Notes: generated by a model from the letters alone, not told the origin. A stretch of DNA of 64,000 nucleotides from Methylocystis sp. SC2 (GCF_000304315.1 NC_018485.1:2946501-3010500), one strand, 5' to 3'; numbered from the stretch's first letter, positions 8,559-17,973 are shown. A program made the numbers and translations.

Positions 8559-10003
8559 CCCAACAGCCGCGCGACATTCTGGAACCAGGTCACGACGTCA
8601 GAGGGGAGATAGGTTCCCGCCAGCAGCACAAGCGAGAGATGCGCGTAGACAGGCCACATCGAAGCCTTCACCTCGCCTTGGTCGTGGCTTGGCGCGCCGA
8701 ACGCCATCCCGGTGAGCCGCAACAGCAGGGCGCCAAACGCCAGCAGCAGGCCGAAAACCAGCGGAATAGCCAGGAGCGGCTGGCGCGCGAAGGTCGAACT
8801 CACGACGAGAAATTCGCTCATGAAGATGCCCAGCGGCGGCAGGCCGATGATGGCGACGACGCCGGCGACGAGGGACCAGCCGAGCGCCGGCTGGCTCTGC
8901 GTCAGCCCTCTGATGTCGGCGATTCTCTGCGTGCCCTTGACCTGCGCGATGTGACCGACCGAGAAGAAGATCGCGGACTTCGTCAGGCTGTGCATCGTCA
9001 TGTGCAGCAGACCGGCGAAATTGGCGAGCGGTCCGCCCATGCCGAAAGCGAAGGCGATGATGCCCATGTGCTCGATGGAGGAGTAGGCGAACAGCCGCTT
9101 GATGTCGCCGCGGCGGTAAAGCATGAAGGCCGCCATGATGAGAGATGCAAGGCCGAGCGTGATCATCAGCGGGCCTGGCGTAATCGCCGCCGCATTCGCC
9201 GTCAGCAGCATCTTGAACCGCAGCACCGCGTAGAGCGCGACATTGAGCAGGAGTCCGGACAAGACCGCCGAGATCGGCGTCGGGCCTTCCGCATGCGCAT
9301 CCGGAAGCCAGGCGTGCATCGGCGCCAGCCCCACCTTGGTGCCGTAGCCGAGCATCAGGAACACGAAGGCGACGTTGAGCATCCGCGGATTGAACTGCGG
9401 CGCCTGCGACATCAGCGTCTTCCAGACCATGGCGTCATAGCCCTGCCCCAGCACCGGCTCGGCCGCCATGTAAATGAGGATCGTGCCAAAAAGCGCCAGC
9501 GCGATCCCGACGCTGCCGAGGATGAAATATTTCCAAGCGGCCTCGAGCGCATGCGGCGTGCGGTAGATGCCGACCATCAACACGGTCGTCAGGGTCGCGA
9601 CCTCGACCGCGACCCACATGAGGCCGATGTTGCTGGCGAGCAGCGCCAGATTCATCGCGCACATCAGCGACTGATACATCGCGTGATAGAAGCGGACGTT
9701 TTTCGTGGTCAGCCGGCCGGTTTCGATCTCATGATCGATATAGCTCGCGCTATAGACGCTCGTGGTGAAGCCGATGAAGGTCGAGAGCACGACAAAGACG
9801 ATGTTGAGATCATCGACAAAGAGATAGCCGCCGCTTTCGGGCTCGACGACGAGAAGCACAAGCGCGAAGAGAAACGTCGCGCCGGAGGCGCAGAGATTGA
9901 TGATCGCCGAGCGTCGGTAGACCGGTTCAAGCGCGACCGCGATGGCCGCGGCGGCGGGAATGCCCACAAGCGCGTTCGACACCAGCAAAAGATCGGAACT
10001 CAT
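8555..10003 (-). CDS. hyfF: HyfF/NuoN-like antiporter-type membrane subunit
   Basis: A 482-residue polytopic protein of the Mrp-antiporter/NuoLMN family, with about 14 hydrophobic helices. The conserved central block KVGLAPMHAWLPDAH is present, as is the TM5-type acidic site in WVAVEVATL. The TM8 position that is Lys in NuoM is Asn (GLLLNVALY), a state I associate with HyfF-like proteins. It should conduct or gate H+ or Na+ in the membrane arm. It overlaps hyfE by 4 bases and hyfG by 4 bases, consistent with translational coupling. Confidence 0.85.
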   Translation of the reverse strand: MSSDLLLVSNALVGIPAAAAIAVALEPVYRRSAIINLCASGATFLFALVLLVVEPESGGYLFVDDLNIVFVVLSTFIGFTTSVYSASYIDHEIETGRLTTKNVRFYHAMYQSLMCAMNLALLASNIGLMWVAVEVATLTTVLMVGIYRTPHALEAAWKYFILGSVGIALALFGTILIYMAAEPVLGQGYDAMVWKTLMSQAPQFNPRMLNVAFVFLMLGYGTKVGLAPMHAWLPDAHAEGPTPISAVLSGLLLNVALYAVLRFKMLLTANAAAITPGPLMITLGLASLIMAAFMLYRRGDIKRLFAYSSIEHMGIIAFAFGMGGPLANFAGLLHMTMHSLTKSAIFFSVGHIAQVKGTQRIADIRGLTQSQPALGWSLVAGVVAIIGLPPLGIFMSEFLVVSSTFARQPLLAIPLVFGLLLAFGALLLRLTGMAFGAPSHDQGEVKASMWPVYAHLSLVLLAGTYLPSDVVTWFQNVARLLG

Positions 10004-10662
10004 GAACGTCCTCCACGCACGCGATCGAGTTCAGAAAGGTCGACGTTGTCGAATCGCTCGCGGATGCGGAACAGGAAGATGCCGATCACGATGAAGGCGA
10101 TGAGAATGGAAAATGCGACGCTGATCTCGACGACGAGCGGCATGCCGTTCGCCCCCGCCGCCGCCAAAACCAGACCATTTTCCAGCGACATGAAGCCGAT
10201 AATCTGGCTCACGACGTTGCGCCGCGTCACCATCATCAACAGCCCCAGCAGCACGATCGCCAAGGCGAATGCGATGTCCTCGCGCGACAGCGGATCGGCG
10301 GAGGCGGTCGCCGGCAGCATGACGACGAGCGACAGCGCCACGAGAAATATGCCGATAAGCATGGTGACGCCGACGCCGCCAACGACCTCCACGGTGCGGT
10401 GGATGCCCAAGCGCTTGATGATTCGGCGGAGGCTGAAGGGAATGATCAGCGCCTTGAAGATCGCCGCGATGGCGGCCGTTAGATAGAGATGATGTGCGTC
10501 CTGGTAATAGGCCTGCCAGGCGACCGACAGCGACAGAATGACGGCGTGGAGCGTGTAGATATTGATGAGCCCCGACAGTCGGTCCTGATACAGCAGCATG
10601 AAGCTCGTCAGCAGGAGCGCGCCCGCCAGCACATGGGCGATGTCGATTGTCAAAAGCTCCAT
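10000..10662 (-). CDS. hyfE: HyfE/NuoK-like membrane subunit
   Basis: A 220-residue membrane protein with six or seven hydrophobic helices. The C-terminal half resembles NuoK/MnhC, with the conserved acidic residue in GFMSLENGL. The N-terminal half is the HyfE-specific extension. The frame is open to 10824, but the start is placed at ATG 10662 because it shares one base with the hyfC stop (TGATG), a classic coupling arrangement, and because the residues upstream are hyfC read out of frame. Confidence 0.85.
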   Translation of the reverse strand: MELLTIDIAHVLAGALLLTSFMLLYQDRLSGLINIYTLHAVILSLSVAWQAYYQDAHHLYLTAAIAAIFKALIIPFSLRRIIKRLGIHRTVEVVGGVGVTMLIGIFLVALSLVVMLPATASADPLSREDIAFALAIVLLGLLMMVTRRNVVSQIIGFMSLENGLVLAAAGANGMPLVVEISVAFSILIAFIVIGIFLFRIRERFDNVDLSELDRVRGGRS

Positions 10663-11615
10663 CAGAGACTCCGTGTCACAAAAACGAGCAGCGTCGCGAG
10701 GAGGCCAAGCATCAGCCCCGCGCCGAGAAAGTCGGGAACGCGGAAGATGCGCATCTTGGCCGTGGTCGTCTCGAACAGCGCAAGCGCGCCGCCGCCGATC
10801 GCCAGCTTCAGGACGTAAGCGCAAAGCCCAATCATCATCGCTTTTGCGCCCGCGTCATGCGAGGCGAGCCCAACGGGGAAAAAGACGCAGGCGATGAGCG
10901 AGAGATAAAGGAGCAGCTTGAGCGCCGAGGCGAGTTCAATGAGCGCGAGATAGCGCCCGGAATATTCGAGAACCATCGCCTCATGCACCATCGTCAGCTC
11001 GAGATGGGTCGCCGGATTATCGACGGGGATCCGTCCATTCTCTGCGATGGCGACGATGAGGAGCGCAACGAGCGCCATCCCCACCGAGGCGCGCAATTCC
11101 AGATTTCCGGCCATATAGGCCGCAATTTCAGAGAGCTGCGTCGTTCCGGCGACAAACGAGACGGTGAAGACGATCATCATCATCGCCGGCTCCGCGAGCG
11201 AGCCGAACATCGCCTCGCGGCTTGAGCCGATGCCGCCAAAACTCGTTCCAATGTCCATGCCGGCGAGCGCAAGGAAAAAACGGGCGCTGCCGAGCAGGGC
11301 GATGATGGCGATGAGATCGGCCGACCAGCTGAACGTCAGTCCCGTGGCGAACGTCGGCACGAGCGATGCGGCGACCCATGTCATCGCGAAGATGAGATAG
11401 GGCGCAGCGCGGTAAAGCCACGAAGCATTCTCGGCGAGGACGACGTCCTTGCGCAGCAACCGGATGAGATCGCGCCAGGGTTGGATGATCGGCGGCCCTT
11501 TGCGGCGCAAGAGGCGCGCCTTCAGCTTTCGAAGGAAGCCGATAAGCAGCGGCGCGAGCGCAAGCACCAAAAGCATTTGGACGCTCTGCGCCAGGATGTT
11601 GAAAAGAAGCGTCAT
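10662..11615 (-). CDS. hyfC: HyfC/NuoH-like membrane subunit
   Basis: A 317-residue polytopic protein of the NuoH/HycD/HyfC family, which links the peripheral Fe-S arm to the ion-translocating arm. The hallmark ENGRIPVDNPATHLEL segment followed by MVHEAMVLEYSG is intact, and the N-terminal RRKGPPIIQPWRDLI block matches the family. Eight hydrophobic segments are visible. It overlaps hyfB by 4 bases upstream and hyfE by 1 base downstream. The acidic residues implicated in coupling in the family are kept, so the membrane arm looks functional even though HyfG lacks its metal site. Confidence 0.88.
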   Translation of the reverse strand: MTLLFNILAQSVQMLLVLALAPLLIGFLRKLKARLLRRKGPPIIQPWRDLIRLLRKDVVLAENASWLYRAAPYLIFAMTWVAASLVPTFATGLTFSWSADLIAIIALLGSARFFLALAGMDIGTSFGGIGSSREAMFGSLAEPAMMMIVFTVSFVAGTTQLSEIAAYMAGNLELRASVGMALVALLIVAIAENGRIPVDNPATHLELTMVHEAMVLEYSGRYLALIELASALKLLLYLSLIACVFFPVGLASHDAGAKAMMIGLCAYVLKLAIGGGALALFETTTAKMRIFRVPDFLGAGLMLGLLATLLVFVTRSL

Positions 11616-13609
11616 ATCGCCACCAGGACCAGGAGGAAGACGAGCGCCGCGAAAACCAGCGCGAGATATTCCTGGATCGTCAGGAGACTGAGGATGTTCA
11701 GCCCGGCGGCGCAGGACTCAACCGCCCGCGTGAGCGGCGCATAGAGATAGTCGAAGATCCGATCCTTGATGTCGACGCTCAAGCGCGCCGCCCGCGTATC
11801 GCCAGGCGCGGGCATGTCGAGGCGCTCCCGCACCGAAAAGGCGATGACGCCAAGGGTGCGCCGGATCGGCTGCGCGAAGCTGCTGCCTGTGTATTGCGTC
11901 ATGGGGCTGGTTTCGATGAAGCCGCAGTCCCAGGCCGGCGCGCGCCGCGACCGCGTCGCGCCAAATTTGTGGATGACCCATCTCGCCGAATACGCGGAGA
12001 AGAGAATGAACACGAAGACCAGAAGCCCATTGTAGGAGCTGCGGCTTTCGGCGATCGGCGCGATCGAGAGCCAGGAGAGTTCAGCCTGCGTCGGCATGCG
12101 GCCGCCGACAAAATCTTTCGCCACGGGCGAGATCGTGTCGATGAGGAGGCTCGGCAGCAGACCGGCCGTGAGGCACAGCGTCAGCAAAACCGCCATGGTC
12201 GCGAGCGACCAGCGATCCGGGTCGTGCGCCGCGCGCGCCGCTTCGCTGCGGGGGCGCCCTAGAAAAGCGACGCCATAAGCGCGTATGTAACAGCCCGCGC
12301 CGAGCGCCGCGCTCAGCGCCAGCGCCACGCCGACCGCCGGAACGAGGAGCTTCACGGTCCATTGCGGCAGCGCGGGGCTCAGCAGGATCGCCTGAAAGAC
12401 CAGCCATTCCGAGACGAAGCCGTTCAGCGGCGGCAGGGCGGCGATGGCGACGCAGCCGCCGAGAAAAAAGACCGCCGTTTTCGGCATGGCGTGAATAAGA
12501 CCGCCGAGGCGTTCGATGCTTCTTTCGCCGCTCGCGTTCAATACCGCGCCGGCGCCAAAAAACAGCAGGCTCTTGAACAGTGAATGATTGAAAACGTGAA
12601 AGAGCGCGGCAGTGAAGGCGAGCGCGGCCGGCAGCGCCATGCCATTGGCCTTGAACGCCAAGGCAAGACCGAGCGCGATGAAGATGATGCCGATGTTCTC
12701 GATGGTGCTGTAGGCGAGCAGCCTCTTCAGATCGCTCTGAATCGTCGCGAAGAGAACGCCGATGAGGGCGCTCGCCGCGCCAAAGCTCATCGGCTCGATC
12801 GACCACCAGAAGGCGGGCGGGCCGAGCAAATCGAACACGACGCGAATGAAGCCGTAGACGGCGACCTTCGTCATAACGCCGCTCATCAGCGCCGATACGT
12901 GGCTCGGCGCCGCGGGATGGGCGAGCGGGAGCCAGATATGCAAGGGCGCGAGTCCGGCCTTGGATCCCATGCCGACGATCGCGAGAGCCAGGACGAGGCC
13001 CGCCTTCCATCCCTCCTTGGTTGACTCGCGAATCGAGGCGAAGTCATAGGCGCCGCCGACGCCGCCAAGAATGCCGAACGCCATCAGCAGCGCAAAACCG
13101 CCGAAGCTCGCCATCAACAAATAGACGAAGCCGGCGCGCCTGTTCTCCTCCTCATGATGATGCGTCAGCACGAGCGCCCATGAAGCAAGCGACATGAACT
13201 CCCAGGCGACGAGAAAGGTGAAGGCGTCGTCGGCCAGCACGACGAGGTTCATGCCAGCGAGAAAAGCTGGATAGAACGGCAGCACGCGCATCGGCTCTTT
13301 CTCATGCGCGCCATAGCCGATCGCATAAGCGCTGGCCGCCGCGCCGCCCAGATTGACGACCGCGAGAAAAAAGGCGGTCAGGACGTCGATGCGAAAATGC
13401 ATGCCGATCCACGGCAGTCCGAGCGGCAAGGCCGTCGAAACGACGTGAGCGCCCCTCGGCATGACCGCAGCGAGGAAGAGAACGCCGCAGAGGCCGATGC
13501 AAAAGCGGTAGACGTTTCGGCTGACGTCGTGGTTCCGCCTGTCGACTATCGCGTAGATGCTGACGGCGAGCAGGGCGCTGACACAAGTCAGCGCGAGGTA
13601 GAGCGGCAT
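11612..13609 (-). CDS. hyfB: HyfB/NuoL-like antiporter-type membrane subunit
   Basis: A 665-residue polytopic member of the NuoL/NuoM/MrpA family and the second gene of the unit. The TM5 Glu (VAWEFMSLASW), TM7-type Lys (KAGLAPLHIWLP) and TM8 Lys (SGVMTKVAVYG) of the proton path are all present. The C-terminus carries extra helices and a HyfB-like soluble loop (around residues 530-640). A GTG lies at 13618, but ATG 13609 has the better spaced AAAGG site. Fifty-odd bases separate it from the SulP stop, compatible with co-transcription. DabB of DAB inorganic-carbon systems is in the same superfamily, but no DabA (DUF2309) gene is nearby. Confidence 0.85.
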   Translation of the reverse strand: MPLYLALTCVSALLAVSIYAIVDRRNHDVSRNVYRFCIGLCGVLFLAAVMPRGAHVVSTALPLGLPWIGMHFRIDVLTAFFLAVVNLGGAAASAYAIGYGAHEKEPMRVLPFYPAFLAGMNLVVLADDAFTFLVAWEFMSLASWALVLTHHHEEENRRAGFVYLLMASFGGFALLMAFGILGGVGGAYDFASIRESTKEGWKAGLVLALAIVGMGSKAGLAPLHIWLPLAHPAAPSHVSALMSGVMTKVAVYGFIRVVFDLLGPPAFWWSIEPMSFGAASALIGVLFATIQSDLKRLLAYSTIENIGIIFIALGLALAFKANGMALPAALAFTAALFHVFNHSLFKSLLFFGAGAVLNASGERSIERLGGLIHAMPKTAVFFLGGCVAIAALPPLNGFVSEWLVFQAILLSPALPQWTVKLLVPAVGVALALSAALGAGCYIRAYGVAFLGRPRSEAARAAHDPDRWSLATMAVLLTLCLTAGLLPSLLIDTISPVAKDFVGGRMPTQAELSWLSIAPIAESRSSYNGLLVFVFILFSAYSARWVIHKFGATRSRRAPAWDCGFIETSPMTQYTGSSFAQPIRRTLGVIAFSVRERLDMPAPGDTRAARLSVDIKDRIFDYLYAPLTRAVESCAAGLNILSLLTIQEYLALVFAALVFLLVLVAI

Positions 13610-13671
13610 TCTTGTCACCTTTCAGTCGACGTGGCCTTCGTCGGTCGACCTTGCCCGAGACGCTCAGGGAC

Positions 13672-15462
13672 TCAGGCGGCGCGCTTGCGCGGCGCGAGAG
13701 GATGCTTTGACGTCGCGACGTGTTGATCCAATCCGCAAATCTCTGCGCGGCCGCCATTTGCTTCATAGTCCTCGCAAAAGTGATGAAGGTTCTCCATCAC
13801 CGTATGGTCGACGCACCAGGATTCCGAGAGATCAAAGATGACCGTCTTCCCCTTTGGGAGCTTTGCGAGGTCGCCCTTAAGCGCGAGGTAGTTGGCGAAG
13901 AAGGCCGCGCCGCCGATTTTGACCTGATAGACGCCGGGCGCGCTCTCCACGATGTCGCGACGCAGCTTGAAGACCTGTCCCCAATTGACGCTCCGCCAGA
14001 AGTGGAACAGGAACTCGGCGGCGATGCCGATGGCGACGCCGATAAGCAGGTCCGTCGCCAGCACGCCGACGATGGTAATCACGAAGACGGCAAGCTGGTC
14101 CCAGCCGATCGCCAGCGTCTTCTTGAACTCGAGCGGCGACGCAAGTCGGTAGCCGGTGAACACCAGCAGCGCTGCAAGCGAGGCAAGCGGGATCTCGTGA
14201 ATCACCCTCGGGAAAAGCGCGACGAAGATCAGCAGGAACAGTCCGTGAAAGAAATTCGCCCATCCCGTGCGCGCGCCATTATTCACATTGGCGGAGCTGC
14301 GGACGATTTCCGCGATCATCGGCAGACCGCCAATCAGGCCGCAGATGATATTGCCGAAGCCGACCGCCGCGACGTCGCGGTTGAGATCCGAGGTGCGCTT
14401 ATAGGGATCGAGCTTATCCACCGCCGCGGCGCTGAGCAGGCTCTCCAGGCTGCCAACGAGACAGATGGCGAAGACCTGCTGCCAGAACAGACCGGTGCGG
14501 ATCATCGAGAAATCGGGAAAGGCGAAGCCCGAAAGGAAGTTCTGGGGGATGGAGACCAGAAATTTCGGACCGATCGTGAATTCATGATGCGGCAGGAACG
14601 GAGTGTCCGGCAGGAACAGATAGATATGTTCGTCGTCGAGATCGAAATATTGCGCGAGCGCCATGCCGATGATCACGACGACAAGCGGCGCAGGGATCAT
14701 TTTCAGTCGGCGATTCTTCACCAGCGACCAGGCGATCAGGATCAAGAGCCCGATGCCGCCGATGATGGCGACTTCCGGATTCATGTCGCGAAGGCTTGCG
14801 GGAATCGCGCCAATCGTTGCGAACAGAGTCTGCGCATCCGGCTTCACGCCGAGCATGACGTGTATCTGCTTGGCCATGATGATGATGCCGATCGCCGCCA
14901 ACATGCCATGGACGGCCGACGACGGAAAAAAGGCGCTCATCTTGCCGGCTTTCATGATGCCCATCAGCATCTGAATGACGCTGGCGCATACGATCGCCGC
15001 CAGGGTGTAGTGATAGCCGGCTTTGGCGTCGCCGCCGCCGAGCGCCTGCACCGAGTCCAGAATGACCACGATGAGGCCTGCCGCCGGACCCATGATGGTG
15101 ACGAAGGAGCCATCGATCCGCGACACCAGCAGGCCGCCGACGACGGCGGTGATGATGCCCGCCTGAGGCGGAAAGCCCGACGCCATCGAAATGCCGAGGC
15201 ATAGCGGCAGCGCGATAAGAAAGACCAGAAAGCCGGACAGAATGTCGGCGCGCCAATTTTCGGCCAATCCGGCGAGGCCGGTCTTCGGCGTGAACCGGGT
15301 TGGAATCGTCCCTGCGGGATTTGAGCTATTCTCATCCATGGCGGGCCCAACGAGGTCCGCGCCCTGCCATTCTTGCGACGATGAACTGGGGCGGTGAGAG
15401 GCGCTCGCCTCCGTTGCAACCGCCTCGATGTCGTGGGTGACAGCCTGAGCCTTGCTTTTCAT
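13672..15462 (-). CDS. SulP-family anion permease with C-terminal STAS domain
   Basis: A 596-residue SulP/SLC26 transporter. After a polar N-terminal tail of about 75 residues comes the membrane domain (about 80-470) with SulP landmarks such as LPLCLGISMASGFPP, SIDGSF-like and GFGNIICGLIGGLP. The C-terminal STAS domain (about 485-580) includes TVIFDLSES. Bacterial SulP proteins carry sulfate, bicarbonate or other anions, and sequence alone does not decide between them. ATG 15462 has an AAGGA site 6 bases upstream and is preferred to a TTG at 15477. It is the promoter-proximal gene of the Ehr-like unit and diverges from the two-component genes. Confidence 0.88.
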   Translation of the reverse strand: MKSKAQAVTHDIEAVATEASASHRPSSSSQEWQGADLVGPAMDENSSNPAGTIPTRFTPKTGLAGLAENWRADILSGFLVFLIALPLCLGISMASGFPPQAGIITAVVGGLLVSRIDGSFVTIMGPAAGLIVVILDSVQALGGGDAKAGYHYTLAAIVCASVIQMLMGIMKAGKMSAFFPSSAVHGMLAAIGIIIMAKQIHVMLGVKPDAQTLFATIGAIPASLRDMNPEVAIIGGIGLLILIAWSLVKNRRLKMIPAPLVVVIIGMALAQYFDLDDEHIYLFLPDTPFLPHHEFTIGPKFLVSIPQNFLSGFAFPDFSMIRTGLFWQQVFAICLVGSLESLLSAAAVDKLDPYKRTSDLNRDVAAVGFGNIICGLIGGLPMIAEIVRSSANVNNGARTGWANFFHGLFLLIFVALFPRVIHEIPLASLAALLVFTGYRLASPLEFKKTLAIGWDQLAVFVITIVGVLATDLLIGVAIGIAAEFLFHFWRSVNWGQVFKLRRDIVESAPGVYQVKIGGAAFFANYLALKGDLAKLPKGKTVIFDLSESWCVDHTVMENLHHFCEDYEANGGRAEICGLDQHVATSKHPLAPRKRAA

Positions 15463-15660
15463 AGTTCGTCCTTGCAATCGCGCTCAATCGAAACCTTGGC
15501 GCCGATCGGTTAGCGCGGCCGCAACATAGGACAGGCCAGTGGCTGTGATGTTTCTCCAGTTTTTCAGGCCACAGAGATTATTTCTGATTCTTTTCCCAAA
15601 TCCGACGAGATCAGACCAGACCTATTGAAGCGCCGCGGGACAGCGCCCTTTTTTCTGATG

Positions 15661-15679
15661 GAAACACTCTAGAAACACT
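15661..15679. promoter_or_regulatory. Direct repeat, candidate response-regulator operator
   Basis: GAAACACT occurs twice, at 15661-15668 and 15672-15679, with an 11-base period. That is one helical turn, the usual layout for OmpR-family dimers. It lies in the 264-base divergent region between sulP and the regulator gene, 48 bases before the regulator's start. Autoregulation and control of sulP are inferred from position. Confidence 0.4.
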
Positions 15680-15726
15680 GCATTATTAGGTTTCGACGAG
15701 CACCAACGAAAGCGACAGCGCCTCCC

Positions 15727-16446
15727 TTGACCCCTTCCATTTCAATTCTGATCGTCGAGGACGACGCCGAAATCGGCGAGTTCATCTCCCTCTATCTCGC
15801 GGCGCATGATATCGAGACAAAGGTGGCGGCGAACGCCCAGGCGATGGACGCCGCGTTCAGCGCCGGGGCCTATGACCTGCTGATCCTCGATCTTAATCTT
15901 CCCGGCGAAGACGGATTGTCGATCTGCCGGCGGGTGCGATCCGAGAGACGCATCCCTATAATCATCCTGACGGCGCAGTCGGAGGACATCGACAAGATAT
16001 TGGGTCTGGAGCTCGGGGCCGACGATTACATCGTCAAGCCTTTCAATTCGCGCGAGCTGCTGGCGCGCATCCGCGCCGTGCTGAGGCGAACGGAGCCCCC
16101 GAACGCCGTCGACGGGCGCGCTGGGCGGCAAGCGTATCTTTTTTCGGGCTGGCGCGTCGATGTGCTCGCTCGAGAGGTCGTCGCGCCTTGCGGCATAAAG
16201 GTGGCCATGACCGGCGCAGAATTCGATCTGCTGCATGCCTTGTGCGAAAATCCCAATCGGGTGCTGACGCGTGAGCAGCTGATCAACATGACGCATGGCC
16301 CGACGACCGGACCCTTCGAGCGCAGCATCGACGTGCTGATCAGCCGGCTTCGCCAGAAGATCGAGGCGGATCCAAAAAAGCCTGCGTTCATCCAGACGGT
16401 TCGCTCCGAGGGCTACATTTTCTCCACTCACGTGGCGCGCGCATGA
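15727..16446 (+). CDS. OmpR-family response regulator
   Basis: A 239-residue response regulator. The receiver domain (5-118) has acidic pocket E11-D12-D13, phospho-acceptor D55 (LILDLNLPG), and K104 in the IVKPF loop. The winged-helix DNA-binding domain (135-235) has the typical LTREQLI and SIDVLISRLRQKI helices. The only available start is a TTG at 15727; an in-frame stop lies 55 bases upstream with no ATG or GTG between, and there is no clear ribosome site, so translation may be weak. It overlaps the kinase gene by 4 bases. It is divergent from the SulP-Ehr operon, its most likely target. Confidence 0.85.
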   Translation: MTPSISILIVEDDAEIGEFISLYLAAHDIETKVAANAQAMDAAFSAGAYDLLILDLNLPGEDGLSICRRVRSERRIPIIILTAQSEDIDKILGLELGADDYIVKPFNSRELLARIRAVLRRTEPPNAVDGRAGRQAYLFSGWRVDVLAREVVAPCGIKVAMTGAEFDLLHALCENPNRVLTREQLINMTHGPTTGPFERSIDVLISRLRQKIEADPKKPAFIQTVRSEGYIFSTHVARA

Positions 16447-17882
16447 ACCCTACTCGCGTTCCCTGGCGTTTCCGGCTCAACAAGCTGGCCGTGCAAATCA
16501 CGCTGCTGATCTTCGTGTCGATCGTGGCGTTCCAGACCATCGTTATCGGCATGTTCCATGTGTTCGGCAGGCGGCACATCGTCGACCAAGGCGATTTCAT
16601 CGCGAGCATCATTCTCGCTTTGGACGTGGCCCCGCTCTCGGAGAGAGCCGATGTCATTTCAGCGCTTTCTCACGCCGTTCCCTACGCCAGCATCGAGATT
16701 CAGGAGTCGCGCCCGGCGGCGGCGACGTCTTCGACGGGCGGCGGCGATCTCGCCTTTGAAAACGAAATCCGCCACATCGACTCGCTGTTGTGGGACGGCG
16801 CAGACGTGTTCGAGGTCGAAAGTTCACCGCCTGGAGATTACGGCGTCCTCGCCGTCGAATTGCATAAGGGCGGCTATGCGACGGTCTCGATCGCCGAGCA
16901 TCAAAAATCTCCCGGTTCGATATGGCGATGGCTTTGGCAGCATGCCGATGACGAACCGTTCATCCTGACTCAGGGCGCGCGAACGGCGCTGTCCTTTATC
17001 ATATTCACGGCGATCTTCGTGTTCTGGGCGCTGAACGCGATCATGGCGCCGCTGCGACGGCTTGCAAAATATGCTGAGCAGATTCCGAACGATGTCGATA
17101 CGAAAGCGCAGCTCCCGGAGCGAGGTCCCCAGGAAGTTCGCGAATTGACCCGCTCGCTCAATCGCATGCAGGCGCGCATCAGCAAGATGATCGCCGCGCG
17201 CGCCCATGTGCTTGCGTCCGTCAGCCATGACTTGCGAACGATCATCACGCGCTTGAAGCTGAAAACCGAGTTCGTGTCGGATCAAAACCTGCAGCAGCGG
17301 ATGATGCGCGACGTCGATCTCATGGACGCAATGCTGTTCAAGAATCTGCAGTATTTGCGCGCCGAGGGAGACGACAAATCCGACTGTTCGCTGGTCGATC
17401 TCGATAGCGTTCTGCAAACTGTCGCGGACGAGTTCTGCGACCTCGGGCATCATGTGACCTACCATGGCGGCGGGCGCCAGATGGTCTTCGGATCGCTTTG
17501 CGACGTGCAGCGCATTTTCACCAATCTCGTCGAAAACGCGACGCATCACGCGAAGACAGTGGACATCTACATCGCGGATGGCCCGGGAGGGCTCATCCAG
17601 GTCGACGTCGTCGATGACGGACCGGGAATGTCAGCGGATGGCAAGAGCACTGCATTCGAGCCCTTCGTTCGCGGTCAGCCGGGACGAACGCTCGACGAGC
17701 ACAGCGGATTTGGACTCGGCCTGTCGATTGTGCGCTCGCTCGTCGACAACCATGGCGGAACCGTGTCGCTGCTCGATCGAGAGCCCAACGGGCTGATCGC
17801 GCGCGTCTGTCTGCCCCGCGCGGCGGAAGGGGACGATAGGCTGGGTTCGACCGACTTCAAGGCGGCGCCGGCGCTCTTCTGA
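16443..17882 (+). CDS. EnvZ-like membrane sensor histidine kinase
   Basis: A 479-residue kinase. One membrane segment at about residues 18-42 and another at about 180-200 bracket a periplasmic sensor region of roughly 140 residues. A HAMP linker follows, then a HisKA domain with H262 in VSHDLRT and an HATPase domain with N-box NLVENATHHA, G1 DDGPGMS and G2 GFGLGLSIV. It is translationally coupled to the regulator (ATGA). The periplasmic region matches no ligand-binding fold I recognise. Given the divergent operon, an anion, pH or energy-state cue is possible but unproven. Confidence 0.85.
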   Translation: MNPTRVPWRFRLNKLAVQITLLIFVSIVAFQTIVIGMFHVFGRRHIVDQGDFIASIILALDVAPLSERADVISALSHAVPYASIEIQESRPAAATSSTGGGDLAFENEIRHIDSLLWDGADVFEVESSPPGDYGVLAVELHKGGYATVSIAEHQKSPGSIWRWLWQHADDEPFILTQGARTALSFIIFTAIFVFWALNAIMAPLRRLAKYAEQIPNDVDTKAQLPERGPQEVRELTRSLNRMQARISKMIAARAHVLASVSHDLRTIITRLKLKTEFVSDQNLQQRMMRDVDLMDAMLFKNLQYLRAEGDDKSDCSLVDLDSVLQTVADEFCDLGHHVTYHGGGRQMVFGSLCDVQRIFTNLVENATHHAKTVDIYIADGPGGLIQVDVVDDGPGMSADGKSTAFEPFVRGQPGRTLDEHSGFGLGLSIVRSLVDNHGGTVSLLDREPNGLIARVCLPRAAEGDDRLGSTDFKAAPALF

Positions 17883-17973
17883 ATGACATCGAACGGTTCG
17901 CCGACGCGCCGCGCCTGCGCGCGCGGGGAGGGCGCTCCGCTCTTGAAAGGCGCCCGAACTGCGCGAGGCGCGT

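Noticed and set aside
6264..10486. Long plus-strand open frames (590 and 665 codons) opposite hyfG/hyfF and neighbours
   Set aside because: Antisense shadows of well-supported membrane and Fe-S subunit genes; low-complexity charged translation.
6492..15462. Calling the Hyf-like cluster an active hydrogenase-4 or formate hydrogenlyase
   Set aside because: The NiFe ligands are absent, and no formate dehydrogenase, HycF-like subunit or maturation gene accompanies it.
11612..15462. Calling HyfB plus SulP a DabAB inorganic-carbon system
   Set aside because: DabA (DUF2309) is missing, and HyfB is embedded in a full Hyf-type set, so only a loose analogy remains.
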